Below, in pieces: positions 1-10,670 of a stretch of 64,000 nucleotides of DNA. The stretch comes from Apteryx mantelli (lineage: Eukaryota; Chordata; Aves; Apterygiformes; Apterygidae), in NCBI RefSeq assembly GCF_036417845.1, contig NC_089982.1, forward strand, positions 62,323,684 through 62,387,683, read 5' to 3'. The notes beneath the pieces were generated by a model. The model was not told the DNA's origin. It ran no database searches and saw only the letters and a program-made list of their open reading frames with translations. How positions within the stretch are numbered: position 1 is the stretch's first letter; each line of letters begins with the position of its first letter. Position numbers and translations under genes: made by a program.

Positions 1-2169
1 TGCTGAGCGCATATTCCTCAGTCATCGTTGAGACCCCTGCGGGGGAAGCTGGCGAGTGACTGGCATACAGAAAACTATGTGCTTAAAACGTCCAGCGTGT
101 TCAGCAATCTACACTTAACCCTAAACTGTCAATCGGCAACAACATTTTTCCCCAAACAAAAGCCAACCTGGAGAAAACCACTGAATAGCAACCTAGTATT
201 CTCCGAGAGGGGCATCGCTGGAACGCGGGTCCCAAAATGGGGGTCCTGCAGGCGCCCGGGTTTCTCTTTGCTGCGCTGCAGGCAGCCTGCCCGGGAGACA
301 CGCGAGGCTTCTGCCCCTCCAGCCCTACCCGCAGCGCTAACGGCTTCGAGGAGATGTCTTCCACAAGTGGAACCGCAGTATCGGAGCCTTTTCCCCCCAG
401 TTATTCCTTGTTCTTCCCTGACACTATTTCTCAGCTAATTCTCTGGTTCTTGCTACAGTATCCAAGTATTTAAATTTATTTAGCAACAGGATTACGGGGA
501 GAAACGCACTAGCGCAAACACAGGCTGTACACCATAGGACACCACCACCGTTTATTCACCTCTGCAAACAATTTATCATCTTAGAAGTACAAGTTTATTG
601 GGCTTTAGATAATTTAAAATGACAGCATCTGTGGTCTTCCTGATTTATTTGGCTAAAATGCACGTCATTCACCAAGGGGTTAAAGATGCCCAAAGAAGCT
701 CAACTTTGCTGCAGGCAGTGGGGAACAAGCGAAAGAGGGAAGTCTGTACAGTTGTAACAAAACGTCCGCATAAATGAGTATGGTCTATCCTAAAACAGAC
801 ATGGAAAAAAGACAAGATGGGCCTTTCAAAACACTATTTAAAAGGGGAAAAAAGGGGGGGGGGGGGGAGGCGGAATTTCTTGGGCTGTCTGATTTTCAGT
901 CTCTCGTTCCTTCTCATTCTCTTCCAGAAGGCAAAGCACTTTAATTTGTAGTTTCTGGCCTAAACAAAGAAGCAGATTGTGGCCCCTAAGCATTCTCCCT
1001 CAGAGGTCTATTAGGCCCTCTTATTATCCAGGAAACAATAGAAATAATGGCAAAACATCAGCCAGACCAATTCTACTGAGAGCACTAAATCATATTAGAA
1101 CTCCAGAAAAAAAATAAGTGACATTTCCACTCTTACTATAATTAGTATTTAAGTAATGTTTAAAGGCAGAAGCCAAGTAACTGAGCCTTACTGCACTGAG
1201 TGGTATAGGAACTTTTCTTTTTTTTTGAATGCCTTGTGAGCTTCCCAACTGAACAGAGCTCATAGGCAATTCTGCCTCAGCAATCACTGAAAAGTTATAC
1301 TTCTTACTTTGCCACTGGCAATTTCAGAGCATCTACTGCAAATCTACTCCAAAATCCACTCTTCAGAACAGGAGAAATCCAAACGATCAGCTTCTTGGTC
1401 TGAGCTCCCAGATTAGCGACCCAGCTGGGACCAGTTACACTGCAAATCTACCCTAGGAGGGCCGTACTCTCTCCTGTGGGGGCTGGTGGCCCGTTCTCTG
1501 AGGTTCTTCAGGCTGCAGCAAGAAACCTGCAGCTCCCGGTTCCCTCCCTGGGACCGGCGGGAATCCTGCCTTCCTGCAGGCTGGAAGTGGATGGGACTGC
1601 AGAAGGCAGAGGAGGACTAGCCAGCCAGGGCCAGGATATCACCAAAATCACTGTACAAGAAACCTTGATTGAAATCATACAATCTTGCTTTACATTTTAC
1701 CTCAGTTATTTTCTTTACTGGTTTCTTGTTAGTTTATAACCTTTAGACAAAATGAATTGAAGCTAAACACAGTTTTTATATTATATCTGATATTCCTTTT
1801 TGCTAACTAGAAAGACACACTGTGGATAAATTGCTTAAGTGGCTGAGAATCTGAGGATATATTTACTCAGATTCTCAATTTCTACATTTCATTATGCTAA
1901 GAACTGTTTCTTACTTTATTCCTTCAATAATCAATTCTTTAATTGTGATTTGTGTCAAGCTGCTTCTGAATAGAAGCTAGGAAAAAAATCAGAATTGTAG
2001 ACAACTAGCACTGTAAAGTTCTTTTTTACCTAATCTAAAGCAGTATTAAATACAATGGATATACAGGTAAAATGCATTTTAAAAGTATCAAAAGACTATT
2101 ATCTCCAATTAATGAATTAATGGTATGCAAGTACACCATAAATTGGTAAACATTTTGGCTCCAAAATGA
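1..2169. other. Left flank, no gene recognised
   Basis: No splice-bounded coding segment or recognisable repeat was found here. A short GC-richer patch lies at about 220-370 and a run of 14 G at 854-867. Short reading frames in this stretch have no family resemblance and no exon structure. From the position of the TBC1D1 coding exon to the right, this is probably intronic TBC1D1 sequence lying downstream of the nested small gene. Confidence 0.5.
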
Positions 2170-2175
2170 TTTATT
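2170..2175 (-). terminator. Candidate poly(A) signal of the nested small gene
   Basis: The minus strand reads AATAAA here, about 263 bases after the stop codon at 2438-2440. It is the first canonical hexamer I see downstream of the stop. The site agrees with a short 3' UTR, but cleavage there is inferred. Confidence 0.5.
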
Positions 2176-2437
2176 TACTTTGAATAACAGTTATTGCAAT
2201 GAACTAAACTGAATACACCTTAAAAATTAACATATTATTTCTATAGCTACAAAAGCAGCTGCAGTGCCTACCTAAAACTGTCCAAAGTTAGTTTCCACTT
2301 TCAACAAACTGTGTGTTAAGGTGTTTAGGCAAGGATTTTCCCTGAAGTCAGTTGTCTGATTTTTTATAAAACCATGCAGGAAAAACAGGTACAACTATTC
2401 TTTTTTTAATTAAATAATTTTGATAGACTAAAATAAG

Positions 2438-2668
2438 TCAGTACTTAAGAAAAACATTCATTATCCACCGAGTCATCATCCAAGCGGTGTAGCCAGCATC
2501 CATGCCGCCAACGCTGGCAACACCAGCCCAAGGAAGACTCAGCGCGGGCTTTCTCCTCGCACCCAGAATGGCCCCGAAACGGGCACCAGCAGCACTACCA
2601 AACGCATCACCAAGGATCGATTCTGCATGTAGATGGGAGACAAGCTGGGCAAAATACCACATAAAAGC
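2438..2668 (-). CDS. Terminal coding exon of an unrecognised 86-residue glycine-zipper membrane protein
   Basis: This exon starts after a good acceptor (pyrimidine tract then CAG, with the AG at 2669-2670) and encodes 76 residues before TGA. Joined in phase 0 to the ten codons at 4669-4698 it gives 86 residues. Residues about 11-24 are aromatic and hydrophobic. Glycines follow at 30, 34, 38, 42 and 46, a perfect run of GxxxG steps, then a basic ARRK turn and a second hydrophobic half (about 50-84) ending in FLKY. This looks like a two-helix hairpin membrane protein. The glycine spacing resembles ROMO1/Mgr2 and the TIM17/22/23 helices, but I see no alignable identity with any of them. The location, in the mitochondrial inner membrane or elsewhere, is a guess. 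It is nested in an intron of TBC1D1 on the same strand. The function is unknown. Confidence 0.65.
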   Translation of the reverse strand, partial: AFMWYFAQLVSHLHAESILGDAFGSAAGARFGAILGARRKPALSLPWAGVASVGGMDAGYTAWMMTRWIMNVFLKY

Positions 2669-4329
2669 CTGTAATGAAGACATATTCAAAGGTAACGTTA
2701 ATATAAACACTAGGGTCCAATTTTACAGTGCACAGGAGTAAATTACTTCACTTGCAAGCACTTAGAGGCCTGGGGACTTGCACAGTGCCACTGAGCACTT
2801 GTGTTACTGGGTGGAGGTAACTCATGTTTCAGTACCAGACGTCGGGGCACAGCCCTATATGGAGGGGGGCAGCTTCCTCCTCCCGCGCCCTGCGGTCATT
2901 CCCTATTTGGGAATGGACCACCATCTTATAAAAACTGGAACGGCTTACATTTGTGTTGAAAGCATACAGCAGTATTTCCTACATTTTTACTGATCAGATT
3001 TTGGCAGGCAGGAAACCCTTCTCTTTTAATAAGCCTCATCTTATATTTCTAAACAAACTGCTTGGCTTTCTCTCTCAAATTAGCACTGCTGATTAATTGC
3101 CATTAGAAGAATAAACCTTTGCCATTAAAAAGAATAAAACAGCATTGTAACAGTTATTTTTGAAACCCCAGAAAACACTTCCAAAAACAAAGTTAAAAGT
3201 GTGTGTTTCTGCAAGAGCTTCTGTTACTTTCTCTAGAGAAGTTGCCAAGTCTCCACACTACAAGTTCTGCCTTGTCCCTCTTCCAAGACTAACTTCTTTC
3301 TGACTAGCGGCTTTGTCTGGCTGACAAGCTCACAACCAGCAGGGTAGACGGGCTGCCCTTCAGTGACATGGGTTACTCAACAGAATCGCTCGTTTTCCAC
3401 AACAGCCACCTGTATATGAGATCGGTATGTTTGCAGCAGTTGGCATGGAAATCAGCCCCTATCATTCCCTAGGATAACACAGAAAGTCAGGCTGAACAGC
3501 ACAGGTGGAAAACGGATACGCAGAACCATGGTGATAACAGGAGAGGGAACTACTTTTTAAACAAGTGCCCCACCAGGTAACCACTTCAACGGAGGAAAAA
3601 GCCAGGTGGGAAGAAGAAAGGATAAACCTCTGTTTTTCAGGGCATAGTTAAAACCAAGCAGACTCCTTTTAAGACAGAACAGAAAGCAAATCTTTCTACC
3701 TGAGGATCTCAATGAAGGTAAAGTCACACACTGAGTGTTTCCCCTTTACCCCCTTCCCAGGGTAGGTTACCCGTTCTGGGAGAGGGGTGCATACAATGAT
3801 TACACAACTGGCCACTTACACCTGCCAAAACAGATGGGCGAACGAGGTGTTACAGGTCTACCTAGCAGACTAGACTGCCTGCTTGCTTAACTTCAAGTTA
3901 CATTCTTATTTTTTTCAGCCAATTCCCTAAAGGAAGCCCTAATTCTTGCCTATCATATAGCTCCATTCCATCTACTTGTCCTCTTCTGTTTTATATGTGT
4001 CATTTTAAATTGAGAATTACTGTTAATTTGAAAAAAAATGTGTAACATCATCTCAGAACCATATTCCAGATTTTTGAACCATCTCTGCTGCTTTGCATGC
4101 ATATGTACAGTTTCACAGCTACAGTGGAAGATACTACTGCAGTCCTAGACACAGAGATGCAAAACTCAGTGCCTGATACATACATTAAGTCATATTTAGG
4201 CAAAGAAGTCCCATATTAAAAGTTAAACTACAGCTCTTCATAACTTCTGAATATGACCAAATGAAACCAAACCCCGACCCAGCAGGAGAACAGCCCCAAG
4301 CAGACAGCGGGAGTGCTGCTGCACACTTC

Positions 4330-5060
4330 CCGGAGCGCCAGGAGCGTTACGCGGCAGCAGGCACCGAGACCGCACCTACCGCGCGGCCACAACTGCGCGT
4401 CCCTCTCGGCACCGCCGCGGCGACAGGGCCTCCAGCGCGGGCTGCAGCTGCCGGGCTCCTCCCCGGCCGCGGCCCCGGCCCCGGGTTACACGCGTCCTCC
4501 TTCATTCCTCGCTTTCACACGAGCTGCCCCGCGCTCTGCCCAGCCGCACAACGCAACGGGGCTCCCCGCCCGCAGGACTTGCCTGCGAGCGCGGCGAGAG
4601 CGCCGGCTCCCTCCTGCGCCCTCCTTCGCCTGGAAGGGGCAGAGGAAAGCGGGCGGGGGCTGCCCTACCTTGGCCACCCAGCTGAACAGCGGCGACATCC
4701 TGGGAGAGCCGCCGCGGCGCCCGGCCCGGCCCAGGCCCAGCCCCGGCTCCGCGCTCGCCGCCGCCGCCGCCGCCGCAGGAAGGCGAGGGCGCCCCGGGCA
4801 GCCGGCGGCGGGGCAGCAGCGCGGGGGGGCGGGGCGGGGCGGCACCTCCCCCGCGCCGGCAGCAGCCGCGAGCCGGGCGCGCCACGGAGCCGCGCACGGG
4901 CGGGCGGAAGGGCCGGCGGCGCCCCGGCCCCGACAGCCCTGCAGCACCGTGCCGAAGAGCGCAAAGGACAAGCGGCTTCCCCACTGCCGGCCGCTGCGCT
5001 TGTAAGTCATTTCAGAGTAACACACAGCACCCGCAGCGACCGGGTGGGGGGAGGGGGGGA
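4330..5060. promoter_or_regulatory. CpG island promoter of the nested small gene
   Basis: This segment is very GC- and CpG-rich against an AT-rich background. It holds a GCC triplet run at about 4757-4775 and overlapping GC-box (Sp1-type) motifs at about 4826-4843. It covers the start codon and donor of the small gene and so is most simply its promoter. It could also serve an internal TBC1D1 start. The long overlapping reading frames on both strands here are GC artefacts. Confidence 0.7.
4669..4698 (-). CDS. First coding exon of the unrecognised glycine-zipper protein
   Basis: Ten codons (MSPLFSWVAK) end exactly at a GT donor (4667-4668) within a CpG island. The ATG has A at -3, an acceptable Kozak context. 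The donor is phase 0, matching the phase-0 acceptor at 2669-2670, so the two join without a frame problem across an intron of 2.0 kb. The frame stays open upstream to an ATG at 5023-5025. An N-terminal extension of 109 residues, rich in R, G, A and P, is therefore possible, but its composition is what any GC-rich 5' UTR would give. I prefer the inner ATG. A small middle exon between 2.7 and 4.6 kb cannot be excluded. Confidence 0.6.
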
Positions 5061-7904
5061 ACCACGCGGCCCATGTGACTTTCTGGAAATGTTCCAGCGT
5101 CCCAGTAATGCTTAAAGTTAAAAAAAAAAAAAAAAGCCAATAATGTTCTATTTAAGACCACCGTGATATGTTAAATTTCCAGTTAAGCTTTGCTATTTGT
5201 AAGTTAAATGCTATTTAGCATCACATACTAGCATCTCTACCTAAAGAAATAAGCTGTCAGAGAACAGAATTTAAAAAACACAGTTCAAGGCACTAGTATG
5301 CAAAGTTCTGGCAGTCAGGGAATGTTACCTGCCATCCAGACAGGAAGTGTTTTAATTGCTGTTTTCACTCCTGGTAGACTGCTATGAACACACACACCCC
5401 CCTCAGCTGCCTGCAGAGATGCATGCAAACAACGGCTTTCTCAGTTTGGAGGAAGGGCAAGGAAGTAGGAAAAAAGGCTTGGACTTCATGGGAAATATTC
5501 CATTTGGCCCAAAACAAAAAAGCCCTTTATCTTCTGTTACCTCAAAGAAAGAAAACTAAGAGCTAGATTTGCAAAATCATAACGGGAAAGAACAGGGGTT
5601 TGTTCTGCACCTCTTCCCAATACAATTCAACAGCTCAAAGTTAGATGCTGACGTGCCAGATTCAGGTCTTTACTTGTCCACAGACAACCAACCCACTAGG
5701 ACAGTGTTCTGACCACAGAGCACTTGCATGCTTAGGGCTGATGGAATAATCCCCTGATTTAAAGCTGACAGGAGTCCACTTGTCCAAGTTATTAAACATT
5801 CATTGGAGGAAAAGCATGAAACTTCAGCATATGGGCTGGTGAGAAGCAGAGCCAACCTAACAGTTCACTGAGGCAGAAGAGGGGCAGATTCAGGCAGATA
5901 CAGGCACTCCTGCCCTGCTCCAGAGCACACGGTTCTGCAGCTCCGTTCTTAGTTTACACAAAGTGCATGAGAGCGGCCGAGAGCACCGCTCCTTACTCCC
6001 ACACACCTGGCATGCCGCTTCAGCAGCGCAGAATTAGGCAGAGAGGTCATGAGCCCTGAGAGGAGCCTCCTATCTCTTAGGTGGGAGGATGAGGACAAGC
6101 CGACAATCCTAATAATCAGCGAGCAAGATGACTGCATTTCTCTTTCCTACTGGATCTAATCCACTTCACTGTTGACCAGAATACGGCCCAAACAACCAAA
6201 AAAAGCAACAAGAATTTGATCAGCTGTACCCAGTATTTTTAAATGATTACACTCAACCTGAACCATAAGTAACCGTAAGTAATGTTTCTAAGGCAGACTG
6301 TAGAAAACCAGTAATTACTGCTAAGGCTGCATTTGCTACCTTCAGAGTCCTCGTGTGTGGTAAGGGGCCACAGCGGCCGACAGGACAGCACAGCTCCTGC
6401 GAACACAAAAGCAGTTCTTCAAAGCTTGCGCCTGCGGCATTTGCTATACTAAGCATGGCCTTTCAATCCACTTTCCCCTGAGGAACAGCAGATTAACAAA
6501 TCAGAAAATAACAAATCCGAAAACCTACACAAAATATTAAGATTGAATCATAAAACGAGGCTAGAACACACAAAACTAAATAATAATGAAGCTGTGATGT
6601 TTCTGTTGTGAACAACATATTGCTGATTTTCTGAGAATGGAGGTAACCGATCGTGGAAGAAGTGACCTGGTGGCACGCGTGCCAGCGCATACCCCCCCTC
6701 CTGGCACTGCGGCTCCTTGGCCTCGCTGAGCTGGGGGTGGTGGGAACCAGGAAATCTGCTTCCACTGGCTGTTAGCATTTTCTATCTGAGTCTTCCATCT
6801 AAGTAATAGTTTACCCATCTGTAAAAGTAATGTAAGTCTTGACTAGTTTAGGTGGCTTGCTGAAAGACACATAGGTCATCAGGGGAAGAAATCAGATGCA
6901 GGAATTTGAAATTATGAAGATTTCTCTCCCAAAGCAACATTTGCCAGGAAACATTTGCAATATTTGCCACAAAATACTGCCCAGTATGAGCTAATAAATC
7001 AATGTGCCATTTACTTATGGTGACCTGCTCATGCTTGGAGAGCCCAAAGCCTGTCTGGAGCAGGCATTAAATCAAGTATACAACCTATGCTACAGTTTCT
7101 GGGATTAAAACCCTAACAAATACATTTCATATTTTCATAAAAGGAGAATAGAGATCCATTATTCTAATAGTTTTACAGTTTAAATTAGAGGTGAATAACA
7201 AGGATAACAAGGCTTACTCTTTCATTATGATACTGGCTGTTGGCAATTTGATTGAATGGGCTTTCTTAGCCATAAGCCCAATAAATGACCAAATATGACC
7301 GACACTCACTCTGGTGGTGGTCTCTAAGGGTTTATTGGCATGACAGAGGGGAGAAATTTTCACTGCTACCACAGAACACATACATGAATAAAGGACATCT
7401 GTTCTCAGAGCTTTAAATTAGGCACCTTACAAGAACACTAGAAGTACTTACTATTTAAAGTATATAACTTGGTCTACTTTTATTTAATACAGCAACTGAG
7501 GGTAATTGTGTGCTGCTTGGCATTGTACAGTATATCTACTATTTGGCGGTAGCATTAGAGTTACATTTTTCTAACACGGAATGTGAACATTATTTCTAAA
7601 TAATTATTTCTGCCACTTTCTCTGAGGAGATCTGCCTCCATGAGAGTTTTTCCAGCTCCCCCTTCCCGCCCAGCACCCTTCCTCAGTGTTAAACTAACAA
7701 TACACATATCCTCTGGGTTGCCATCAAACCCTGCTGTCAGTGAAAAGACCTGGCTGCCAGCCCCGACTGGAGCTGACTCAAGAGAACTATTCCCAGAGCG
7801 TCACTTTGCTCTACTTCAGCTTCTAAACTGCTGCATACAAGCAAACAACTTGCATGATTTTATATGCCCTCTGAAACCTTCTGCAGGCTATAGTACTGGG
7901 AGGG

Positions 7905-8050
7905 AGAGTGGTCTTGTGGAGAAGACACTGAAATAGGAGTTAAGAGTAACAGGGAATGACTTCCAACCCCTGCTGGTAACTTGTTTTCTGGCAAGCTACT
8001 TAGCCACTTTCTCTGCTTTAGTTAATCTGTAAAATAGAGATGGTGTTTGC
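7905..8050 (+). repeat. MIR-like SINE fossil
   Basis: The segment runs from a TGGTctTGTGGagaaGACACTG-type start, through a CTTGttttctGGCAAGctacTTAgcCACTTTCTCTGcttTAG block, to a tail reading TCTGTAAAATaGaGAT. These blocks occur in the same order in the MIR core and 3' region. The copy is strongly diverged, as expected of an ancient SINE. The match is by eye. Confidence 0.6.
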
Positions 8051-10594
8051 CAGCCTTGAAGTAGGAAGGAGCAGGTACATTCACTGGTATTTGAGAAACA
8101 GCTGGCAGCTAGGCTTGAGTGTTCAGATAAAAAAATGTTTGATAATATGTGAAATTCTTCAGCATAAATGAAAATGTCATCGTTTTGCTCACCTTCCAAA
8201 AAAGATTGTTTCAGTAATGTAGTAGGAACAATAACTGCATTCATTTTTCAGGATGTTCAACTTTCTAAAAATGGAACCTCTATATTTTTCTATTTTAAGT
8301 TTGGCTTGAGCAAATAATGCCTCTCCAAAAGTAGTATATATCCATTTTAGGTAAATGGAAAAATTCTGGGCCAAGCAATGACATTTGTATTGCATAAACA
8401 ATAAGTAGCACTTCACACCCTATTATCTAAGCTTATGATATTTAAAAAACAAAACAAAATCCTCATTCCTGTGAACTGTTCCATGTTATCATGGAAAATG
8501 TTAGCAAGATATTTGTGGCTGTTTTTTAAATAGTAGCAATTAAAATACTTCAAAGCCACAACTTAAAGCTTATATACTCAGAAAAACATTCTTTCAGTTT
8601 TACAGCTGTCTTTCACAAATTTACACAAACACAAATCCCCCCATTATTTCTTCTCATACAAAGCTCTCTGCATTCAAAGAAAGCATTTGTAAGAACATAT
8701 TAAGAAGAAAGGAGACTACAGTCAACCTTTTCACTCAGAAGAGGAGTTTTTTAACTCATTCTCCTCTGATTTCAGCTTTCTGATTTCAGCCATTTAATGG
8801 CTGTAAATATTTTTAGAGTCTTCACAGTAGGTGGTGACTCAATGAAGTCTCACAAGGAGTTGCACTAAGACTACTAGCCCCAGCATTATCACCTGGACCT
8901 GGCCTCTCTGCTGCTTTTGTGGTAACTCTGGTGGTGGTTTTACAGCAGACTCCCTTTCATTTTGAAGCTTCTTCCTCTGAATTCGATTTAACCATGTCTC
9001 TGCAGCTATTCTTTCTATGAATCATCCCCATTGCCCACATTCAAGTTACAAGTTCTGCTTCTCTCTTCTTCTACTCCTGTTAGAGTGTGTCCTACACATG
9101 AAGGCCTTAGTAAATTCAGCTGAATAAATATGAGCAAAGAACATGCCTGCCAATATTTACCAGTATTCATTAGTTGGCCTTTGTTTACAAACACCCCATA
9201 ATTGTTATCCTTCCTTACTTATTTTTAACTCTTTGTTAGCTTTTTCTTAAGTCTTGTCTCACCTTTTCCCATGCCAAGTAGCGGGCAAAACAGTTTTTCC
9301 TTTATCAGAGAAAAAGGATGGAGAAGTAACTACTGTGAGAGTACTGCTTGTCACATGAATTCAAAATGTAATAATAATTTGGTTCTTATATATAGCTAGA
9401 CGAAAAGATATCAAAACAAAGGTCTCTGTTTACAGAACCCCCAGACTTTTATGCCACCCGTATACGATGCAAGATGAGACAAGGGATTCATCTGGATCCA
9501 CTGAAGGGAAAGAGCAGTGAAGACAACAGACTTTCCTCTGGGTTTCAACCTATCCAAAGACATGATCAAGCTTGACTAGCTGGCTTCACTATGGTGAAGA
9601 AAAGAGTGAGTTTTGTTATTCTTTTTGACCACAGTGTAAACAAACTCATTTTTCTCAAAACATGATAAAATAAAAGATTAATCATAAACCCAAACTACCT
9701 TACCGAACAAGATGTGCCTCAGCCCGCTGAAGAGAGGAAATGGTAAGACCAGCCAGCTAAGCACTGGCAGCAGTCGCTGTCCCCCTTACCCAAGTGCAAA
9801 CAGTGGGGCCGCTGGCCTGGGCTGCACATACAGGCTAAAGACAACAGCTTCAGCTCTCACTGAAGAAAGTGGCAGAACTTCTTGATGGTTTTCAGATATT
9901 CAGCAGAAACAGAAATGACAAAGTTTCGGGTTTAATCTTCTTTTGTACTGTTAGTGAGGTGAAAAGTGTAGACTACAGTGTTGCAGCTATCTGCTAACCA
10001 GTAGCCAACATGAAAAAGGCAAGACCTTGGGCCAGTGCCCAGAGATAATATGCAATTCACTCCCCTTGCAGCAGACAGGCAGAAGAGAATGACTCCTCAC
10101 CAGAGCATGGGGCATGGACTTTAGCAATGGAAGGCTTTCACACAGCCTTTCTAATTATTGCTGCAGCTTTAGCTCCCTTATATGATTATCTTCTCAGCTA
10201 TGAAATTTGTAACTGCTAAAATGCCCTGATTCAAGTGACATTAGCATTTCCTGGCATTGCCTGCTTAGGAATGAAAGGGGTTGGTGGGAGGTTAACTTTC
10301 CTCTTCTCAAACAGTCGCATGTGTCCTCTCCCCAACAGAGTATCAGAGCAGAACAGAGTTATCATTTGGGATCTTGGAGGGAGGGATTTGTGAGGGACAG
10401 GTGACCCCACACCTTGTAGGAGAGAAATGCAAACACCCCAGGGTTGCTCTGTGCTGCGGACAGCAGAGCGAAGCCCTCCTTGGGCAAGTGCTGGCCCCCA
10501 GGGAAGGAAAGATCAACTGGAGTGAGGTCATGAGAGAGATGATAACATGCATCGTGAAGCTTGTGTAGCTTTCCTAGTTGGTAAGATTCTTCCT

Positions 10595-10670
10595 GATGGG
10601 CCTGTTTTGGGCAAAAAAAGTAGGGTTGAGAGGTTTTTTTTTTTTTTTTTTTTTTTAAGAAAGGCCCATC
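10595..10670. repeat. Inverted repeat enclosing an A7/T23 pair
   Basis: GATGGGCCT at 10595-10603 is matched by its exact reverse complement at 10662-10670. Inside lie an A run (about 10613-10619) and a T run of 23 (10634-10656) that can also pair, giving a potential hairpin. A slipped T tract beside a chance 9-bp match is a simpler explanation. Confidence 0.5.

Noticed and set aside
4261..5115. 284-codon and 230-codon plus-strand frames
   Set aside because: Same CpG-island artefact. The only supported coding in the island is the short minus-strand first exon with a matching splice partner.
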